A stretch of 8,021 nt of DNA, taken from positions 1 to 8,021 of the forward strand of contig JAUXGI010000037.1 of NCBI GenBank assembly GCA_030622295.1, in the 5' to 3' direction. This stretch comes from Planctomycetota bacterium (lineage in GTDB: Bacteria; Planctomycetota; B129-G9). The notes beneath the pieces are model-generated. The model was given only the letters and a program-made list of their open reading frames with translations, ran no database searches and had not been told where the DNA came from. A program made the position numbers and the translations under genes. Shown here one piece after another: positions 6,537 to 8,021 of this stretch. Every line of letters starts with the position of its first letter. The stretch's first letter is position 1.

Positions 6537-6621
6537 CCGCGAGGCTCGGGGAGTCAGACCCTTTCCCGCCCCGACAAGTCGGGGCTCCTCAGCGTCTGAC
6601 CCCCTCGCGGCTTACGCTGAG
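6537..6621. repeat. Nested inverted-repeat block (REP/MITE-like or compound terminator)
   Basis: Three interlocked inverted repeats are visible. Outer arms are CCGCGAGG (6537-6544) with CCTCGCGG (6603-6610), continued by GTCAGAC (6553-6559) with GTCTGAC (6594-6600). Inside is a near-perfect hairpin, GCCCCGAC (6568-6575) with GTCGGGGC (6578-6585). A competing pair is CTCAGCG (6588-6594) with CGCTGAG (6615-6621). The block begins one base after the rodA stop codon. The GTCAGACCC/GTCTGACCCC ends resemble dispersed REP-type palindromes in other genomes, from memory only. It may serve as the operon terminator. Confidence 0.6.
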
Positions 6622-6732
6622 TTTGCCGGACATAGTGTCTATTCCGTGACGAGGAGCACCCGGTCGTAACACTTTGTTTGTCGGTCGCTTGCCTTGACGC
6701 CGAAAAATCGTGGTGAGAAATGCGGACTGAAA

Positions 6733-6760
6733 GCGCCCGCTCGCACGTGCGAACGGGCGC
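6733..6760. terminator. Strong hairpin between convergent genes
   Basis: GCGCCCG (6733-6739) pairs with CGGGCGC (6754-6760). After one C/A mismatch, the inner TCGCAC (6741-6746) and GTGCGA (6747-6752) form a self-palindrome. On the - strand it is followed by TTTC, with the stem about 83 nt past the Roadblock stop; on the + strand it is followed by a T-containing stretch, CTTGTACTT. It could terminate transcription in either or both directions, but neither side has a full U-tract. Confidence 0.5.
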
Positions 6761-6843
6761 CTTGTACTTCAATATCGCAATCCGGGCAGGGGATTCCTGT
6801 GCCCCACGGATGTCCATCGACGGAACGCCGCGAGGCCGGGGTG

Positions 6844-7347
6844 CTATTCGCCGAAGATATCGCTGAGTTTATCCTTTGCGTTGTCGGTGAACTCTTGCGT
6901 CATCATGGCTTCGTCAGGATGCTGTTTGTCTGATTTCTCGAAGATTTCCGCCAGCCTGCGCGCTGCCTCCTGCGCGTACAGGCGCACCATGCCGATGGTG
7001 GTTTCTTCGTCGAAGACGATGCCAAGCAGCGCCCGGTCACCGACCAGCGTCAACTGGATGCTGTCCTTCTTGCCCTGGTGGAACATGATGCTGAACTCTT
7101 CCTCGCCCAGGCAGTGTGCCATCTCCTTTGTGGCGGCGAAACTGCCCGCGACCAGGGCAGAGACGCTGTCCATGTCGAATTCGACCGGCGCCCCCTGGCG
7201 CGTGACCAGGTGGCCTTCTGTGTCCACCAGCAGGGCAAGTCTGGCACCGGACAGTTTGAGGAACTCTTCGAGCACCCTGTCGGCACGCTTGATATCGTTT
7301 TCATAGAAAACAAGGCGGTTTGCTTTCAACTCGTCTTCCGCTCTCAT
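6844..7347 (-). CDS. Roadblock/LC7 domain protein, MglB-like
   Basis: Roadblock/LC7 proteins of the MglB type dimerise and act as GTPase-activating or regulatory partners of MglA-type small GTPases in cell polarity and motility. The 167-residue product has a cytoplasmic composition. After a short N-terminal helix (about 1-16), the domain spans roughly 17-135. It contains the typical ADRVLEEFLKLSGARLALLV strand-helix segment followed by DTEGHLVTRQG (42-52), a central helix SALVAGSFAATKEMA and the beta strands IQLTLVGDRALLGIVFD. An acidic helical tail ends in FTDNAKDKLSDIFGE. ATG 7347 is supported by AGGAGG 5 nt upstream. An MglA-like GTPase gene lies upstream on the same strand after a 135-nt gap, so the two probably work together. 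Partnership is inferred from family and context. Confidence 0.9.
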   Translation of the reverse strand: MRAEDELKANRLVFYENDIKRADRVLEEFLKLSGARLALLVDTEGHLVTRQGAPVEFDMDSVSALVAGSFAATKEMAHCLGEEEFSIMFHQGKKDSIQLTLVGDRALLGIVFDEETTIGMVRLYAQEAARRLAEIFEKSDKQHPDEAMMTQEFTDNAKDKLSDIFGE

Positions 7348-7352
7348 TGCAT

Positions 7353-7358
7353 CCTCCT
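7353..7358 (-). promoter_or_regulatory. Consensus Shine-Dalgarno of the Roadblock gene
   Basis: The - strand reads AGGAGG, 5 nt before the ATG at 7347. This is the strongest ribosome-binding site in the window and fixes the start. No convincing promoter hexamers were found in the 135-nt gap behind it. Confidence 0.8.
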
Positions 7359-7482
7359 GCCAGGGACAATGGTTTCGTGGCTGAGTTTACGCGATTCCTT
7401 TGTCATTTCTTAACCCGCATCAAGCCTGTTGTGTCATTCGCAATTCCGTCTACGGTGACGCACGCTCGGCCAACTTGAGTAA

Positions 7483-8021
7483 TCAAAGAAGAAAGAGCAG
7501 CAGTCCCGAGACGGCGGCTGCCGCGCCCACGGCTACTCCGACGGCAAGCCATATCTTGCTTGCATTTTTTACACGCGGTTGTTCAGGCAGTGACACCGCG
7601 CTCCGTTGCGCCGGCGCCGGTTGTGAACTCCTCACCCAGCGCGTATCAGAAGAACGCCGCCTGTCGCCGATTCCCGCGCGCGGCGAAGGTCTGGAAACCG
7701 TCGCGGTCGGCGGCCCGGGATGCGGCGCAGTCGCCGAAGCCCCAATCAGTCCGGAGCCGGCCTTTACTGTCCGTCTGGCAGTGATTTTCCTCGCGGGTGT
7801 TTTAACCGTGGTCGGCCGGCCCGGACGGCGTGTCTTCCGGTGCCTGGTGTTCAGGGTTTCCAGGACCATCGCCGAGACGGCTTTGAGCGTCGGCATGACG
7901 CCGCGTCCTTCCACCGCCACGGCCTCGAAGTGCGGCCAGCCGCCGGCGTTGAGCGCCGTGTTCATGGCCTGTACGTCCGCCGTGTCCGGCAAGTCGCGCT
8001 TGTTGTACTGTATGACAACCG
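7483..8021 (-). CDS. MglA-like small GTPase, C-terminal part, with basic linker and C-terminal membrane anchor (partial)
   Basis: The gene runs off the right edge, so only the last 178 residues are visible, in a frame opening VVIQYNKRDLPDTADVQ. NKRD is the G4 guanine-specificity motif, and FEAVAVEGRGVMPTLKAV is the following G5-region/last-helix segment typical of MglA. In MglA the protein ends soon after this helix. Here about 120 more residues follow: a linker rich in R, K, P, S and T, then a hydrophobic stretch (IWLAVGVAVGAAAAVSGLLL within it) that reaches the very C-terminus, predicting a tail anchor. P-loop and switch regions lie outside the window. An internal TTG at 7992 is not the start, because the GTPase fold continues upstream of it. 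The gene lies upstream of the Roadblock gene, its likely partner. The linker could in principle arise from a frameshift, but the terminal membrane helix in frame argues against that. Confidence 0.85.
   Translation of the reverse strand, partial: VVIQYNKRDLPDTADVQAMNTALNAGGWPHFEAVAVEGRGVMPTLKAVSAMVLETLNTRHRKTRRPGRPTTVKTPARKITARRTVKAGSGLIGASATAPHPGPPTATVSRPSPRAGIGDRRRSSDTRWVRSSQPAPAQRSAVSLPEQPRVKNASKIWLAVGVAVGAAAAVSGLLLFLL

Larger units (their letters stand above)
6536..6843. other. Gene-free convergent intergenic region
   Basis: About 308 nt lie between the rodA stop and the stop of the convergent Roadblock gene. I see no convincing coding frame here. It contains the nested inverted-repeat block (6537-6621) and the strong hairpin (6733-6760), with nothing else recognised between them. 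Confidence 0.7.

Noticed and set aside
6554..6817. 87-codon - strand frame in the rodA-Roadblock gap
   Set aside because: It runs through both inverted-repeat structures and has no plausible ribosome-binding site or recognisable domain.
7348..7482. Promoter for the Roadblock gene in the gap behind the GTPase gene
   Set aside because: TTGATG and TTGCGA candidates have no acceptable -10 hexamer at 16-18 nt, so no call was made.

Overview
The window is GC-rich bacterial chromosome with strong G/C preference at third codon positions. It is dominated by a complete cell-elongation (Rod complex) cluster on the + strand, which points to a rod-shaped or elongating, peptidoglycan-making, probably Gram-negative-type bacterium. 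The phylum cannot be fixed from the sequence. The coiled-coil plus small beta-domain protein at the left edge and the MglA/MglB-type pair at the right edge would fit Planctomycetota or a related deep lineage, but that is a weak inference.

Left region (1-785): a coiled-coil protein gene (87-581) whose reading frame and coiled-coil character continue upstream of its first ATG to a stop at 3-5. A terminator-like hairpin (597-628) follows. Next comes a 47-codon ORF (642-785) for a small acidic protein with one C-terminal membrane helix, lying directly ahead of mreB.

Central region (844-6535): mreB, mreC, mreD, mrdA (PBP2) and rodA, all co-directional. MreB filaments position the machine. MreC and MreD are its membrane partners. 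PBP2 (transpeptidase) and RodA (SEDS glycosyltransferase) synthesise the lateral wall. mreC/mreD overlap by 4 nt and mreD/mrdA by 8 nt. Two gaps carry hairpins: mreB-mreC (a weak terminator-like hairpin) and mrdA-rodA. In the mrdA-rodA gap, a 17-codon ORF is joined by ATGA overlaps to the mrdA stop on one side and the rodA start on the other, and it covers an 8-bp hairpin. This looks like a translational-coupling bridge.

Intergenic region (6536-6843): no gene. It holds a nested inverted-repeat block just after rodA, resembling a REP/MITE-type element or terminator, and a second strong hairpin before the convergent gene.

Right region (6844-8021, - strand): a Roadblock/LC7 (MglB-like) protein and, upstream of it, the C-terminal part of an MglA-like small GTPase. 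The GTPase carries an unusual long basic/proline-rich extension ending in a predicted C-terminal membrane anchor. A polarity-type GTPase module therefore sits convergent to, and next to, the MreB-based elongation operon. The most notable candidates for follow-up are the tail-anchored GTPase, the small membrane protein before mreB, and the mrdA-rodA bridging ORF with its hairpin.
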